NCBI RefSeq assembly: GCF_013373865.1
Contig: NC_050467.1
Span: 558,001 to 622,000 of the forward strand
Direction of reading: 5' to 3'
Source of the DNA: Monomorium pharaonis
Taxonomy: Eukaryota; Arthropoda; Insecta; Hymenoptera; Formicidae
Length of the DNA: 64,000 nucleotides
How positions within the stretch are numbered: the first letter of the stretch is position 1; each line of letters opens with the position of its first letter. The translations under genes and the position numbers were made by a program. The notes below the pieces were generated by a model. The model searched no databases and was not told where the DNA came from. It saw only the letters and a program-made list of their open reading frames with translations. Positions 61,296-64,000 of the stretch are shown here, piece by piece.

Positions 61296-63103
61296 TTAGG
61301 ATTCCGATGGAATCTCTTTCTCCATGTGTGTCAATACGATATTACGGTCAGTTTCGTTAGGTAAACGCGATCTGTCTCCTGTCTTCAGCGATGCTCTCAT
61401 GTCCAGGCACATAACGTCTGTGTTCAGAGAGTGCTGTTTGTCTTCCAAATTTTTTTCGATACATGCAAGCAAAGATTCCATATTGTTGTAGCTCGCTCTA
61501 GAGAATTAATGAAAGCTAACACTAGAGAATAAACAAATGGTAAATAACTCATCTGTTAATCAACAACATTACATACTTTGTATACTCGATCATCTTAACG
61601 AGCTCCTCTTTGGTCTGTTTCAATTGTAGGGCTTCGTTCTTCAAGCCTGATTCAACTTGGTCCTCACAGAGTTCTGAGCCAGGTCGATGAACACGATTCT
61701 CCAGTCGTGTTTCCACACATTTCACCACGTCTGCTTTACTCATCAGTGTGCTTTCCAGCTGGCTTATTTCATTCTTCAACGTCTCCATTTCCTTCTGCAT
61801 CTGTTTTGAATTTCGACTCGCAGATGAGAATATTTTTCTCTTTTATGAATTTGATATTTATCAGATTGTTAATTGTTCAGTTTATTCCATGCCTTTTCTA
61901 AGCATGTGAACTGATTAAAATTGGGACAAGGTGAAATATGATTGACCATACACACCTTGAGCTTTTGCCAATCCATCTCATTTCTGGCTTTCTGCGTTTG
62001 ATAAATTCTCTTCCTCAAAGTGTAATCTGTCACGTCTTGCTGGGCTTTAATATCGTTTCGAGCGTGTTCTTTCATTGCACGTGTTGCTTCACGGAACCTG
62101 TAACACTCATTCAATTCATTTTCGACAGACAACTTGGAATGATGACATCGGTCCAGCCAAACCTCGTACGTAATTGAACTGTTGAAATGGAAAGGGACAA
62201 GTTACCAATCTGATGATATTAAGAGTTCGATAAAAAAAAGTAATGCTTACTTTGCTTTATCAATAACTGTTTTCGGCTTGTAACTTATATTTGCATAAGC
62301 ACGGTCCATTTCCAGATTCTCCCTATCTATTCTGATAGTTTCATTCTTATCCTCTATGTCCAAGTTAAGCTTAAACTTGACAGCTTCCAAGTGCTTCAAT
62401 TTTTCCCAAGCAGCCTGAGCTCTGTCAATAAAATTAAATAGAGAAAAAGGATTTTTTAGAATTTTCGTTACTTATCAGATTAATTACCTCTTAGTCAACG
62501 CTTCGTGAATACTTGTAATCGTACAGAGTTCCTTCTTCAGCTCAATATCAGCCTCATCATACGTGAGTTCAGTTTCTCGACGGCAATCCCTCGTCGAGAT
62601 GCATTCGCTGGTGACGTGCATAGGATGGGTAATGCTCTCAATTTCCTTCTCCGTGTTAGCTTTTTCGTCTCTTAATAAGCGTATCTCGATTAGTAATTTT
62701 TGTAACAAGTCCTCGAGGACGTCTTTCCATCTCGATAGCTCTAACACTCTAATGAAACAAAATATTAAATACTAGAAATGTATGTTTTTCCATGGAAATT
62801 GAATAAAATCAATTTGTTCAACTTGCGCTAGTTTTAATTATGCGAGAAGAAAAACCGATGGAGATACAACGTTTGCCAATAAATTCGCGATCACCTGTCC
62901 GCTATGCGAGCGTCATTCATGTAGATATCCCATTTCGTTCTCACATTCCCCTCGGAACGAGCAGTTTTGCTCGCATTGCGTAGCCGGCAAACCTCGGATC
63001 TTCTGACATCCGCGCTCTGTCGAAGCTCCCATTGCTTGGTGTACCAGTCCGGTAACCCAATATGAGGCAGAGGCTTCTCATAGGTGCTCACGAACTTGGC
63101 CAT
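61296..63103 (-). CDS. Tektin (tektin-2-like), axonemal filament protein
   Basis: Coiled-coil protein of ciliary and flagellar doublet microtubules; in insects tektins are expected mainly in sperm tails and sensory cilia (family knowledge). Six coding exons on minus: 63103-62895, 62748-62488, 62421-62251, 62178-61956, 61800-61577, 61497-61296, in consistent phase, 429 residues, a normal tektin length. The N-terminal GLPDWYTKQWELRQSADVRR corresponds to the tektin LPDWH start. The PMHVTSECISTRDCRRETEL segment corresponds to the conserved ECL...RE.R block, and RLENRVHRPGSELCED (signature at residues 327-335) to RLE.R..RPNVELCRD. The rest is heptad-rich coiled coil, and MCLDMRASL near the end matches the CMDTRRKL region of tektin-2. 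Assignment to tektin-2 over tektin-4 is by eye. Confidence 0.9.
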
Positions 63104-64000
63104 GCTAACGAGAATACGCTTGATGACGAGGAAGAAAGGAAAACGAAGTCTAGGGTTATGAAAGAGGAAACGAGAAATATTCCGCAGATCGCGCGCGGAA
63201 TAAACGATTCGATTGCAACGTTGTCAGGACAACGAGGGAAGGCGAGGCAAGGGAAATTGATGTGCAAATTGCAATCTTTCCTCGCCGTCAATCTTTGAGC
63301 AACTCGCTGCGAATCTTAAGTTAAATCTTGACATCTTTAATATTTTCAAGGCTTAGTATTTCTTTAAATTAAGGAATAGTCGTTTGGGGTGATTTCTATC
63401 ATTTCAGCAAGAAATAATCAATATGTACAATAATAATAATAATTTTATCAATTTAATTGAAGGATCAGGGGCGATTGGTCGAAGATCGCGTGCGTATCTT
63501 AAAGTTGAAGAATTAATTATTAAAATTAAAATTTTTTAATATTAAAATTTTTTCTTTGAATTTTCTTAAAATCAGATAGATGCTGCCCTCAAGCGTTCGA
63601 TTGAAATGACATAGATGAAAAGAGGTTCACTCGGATGCTTTTGAGTAACAAATCGCTTTTGTTATAATTTATTTTTGTTTATTTAAATATCATATTTGAC
63701 AGATACAAGCGACGCGGCGATTACTGTCAATATTAAAGAGAGGACTTCAAAACCGGTAGCCCGTTCCTTCGCGTTATCATGACTCCGCAAAAATTCGTAT
63801 AACGCCATTTAATATATCGATTCGATGACGAATTCGAACTGCACCGTTGTCTTCCGGCAATTCCCGTGATCAACATGGCCGTTTCGTGCTAAGGCCGGCT
63901 ACGGGGGAAGACGCCGTCCTTAAAGGTACAGTAGAAATATAGCTTGGGATCGATCGCATCCCGAATGGATTTACGTTTCGCGTTGATGGCTATCGTCAGC
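63104..64000. other. Tektin 5' flank, no further gene seen
   Basis: Likely promoter of the tektin gene next to 63104, then AT-rich spacer, becoming mixed composition near the window end. No domain or convincing exon recognised. Confidence 0.4.

Overview
The window looks like insect nuclear DNA, most likely a hymenopteran and probably an ant. Genes are split by short GT-AG introns, polyadenylation signals are AATAAA, long stretches remain rich in CpG, and several short inverted-repeat elements (MITEs) lie between genes. Order, family and species are inferences from general character; no marker locus was seen. There is no sign of bacterial, plasmid or phage DNA.

Layout. From 1 to about 15.2 kb the genes are compact and closely packed. 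TSG101 (+, 5' end outside the window) runs tail-to-tail into TMEM258/Kuduk (-, 2986-3460). TMEM258 is divergent, across a roughly 1.2 kb shared promoter region, from PPP6R, an 18-exon SAPS-domain regulatory subunit of protein phosphatase 6 (+, 4648-9074). A small secreted protein gene that I cannot name lies on - (10595-11164). The OCIA-domain gene (asrij/OCIAD type, +, 13825-15084) follows a cluster of MITEs at 12.7-13.7 kb.

From about 16 kb to 60 kb the window is dominated by one large regulatory gene, the Kruppel-like factor dar1 (KLF5 type). Its first coding exon is at 21.2-21.5 kb, a 30 kb intron follows, and the other three coding exons are at 51.5-57.4 kb. The flanks and introns are CpG-rich with many GA/CT, CG, CCG and CAG simple repeats, scattered MITEs and no other gene I can support. 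The last gene, on - at 61296-63103, is a complete six-exon tektin close to tektin-2. The final 0.9 kb holds nothing I recognise.

Functionally the genes are unrelated neighbours: ESCRT-I sorting, ER N-glycosylation, PP6 phosphatase targeting, endosomal/mitochondrial OCIA protein, neuronal/epithelial transcription factor, and axonemal filament protein. I see no multi-gene system. The points most worth a second look are the unnamed secreted protein, the tektin with a degenerate signature motif, the CRE plus CLEAR-type E-box upstream of dar1, the tandem acceptor at its second coding exon, and the nested hairpin elements near 12.7-13.7 kb. Exon boundaries were placed by hand from splice sites, reading phase and family similarity; no transcript data were available.
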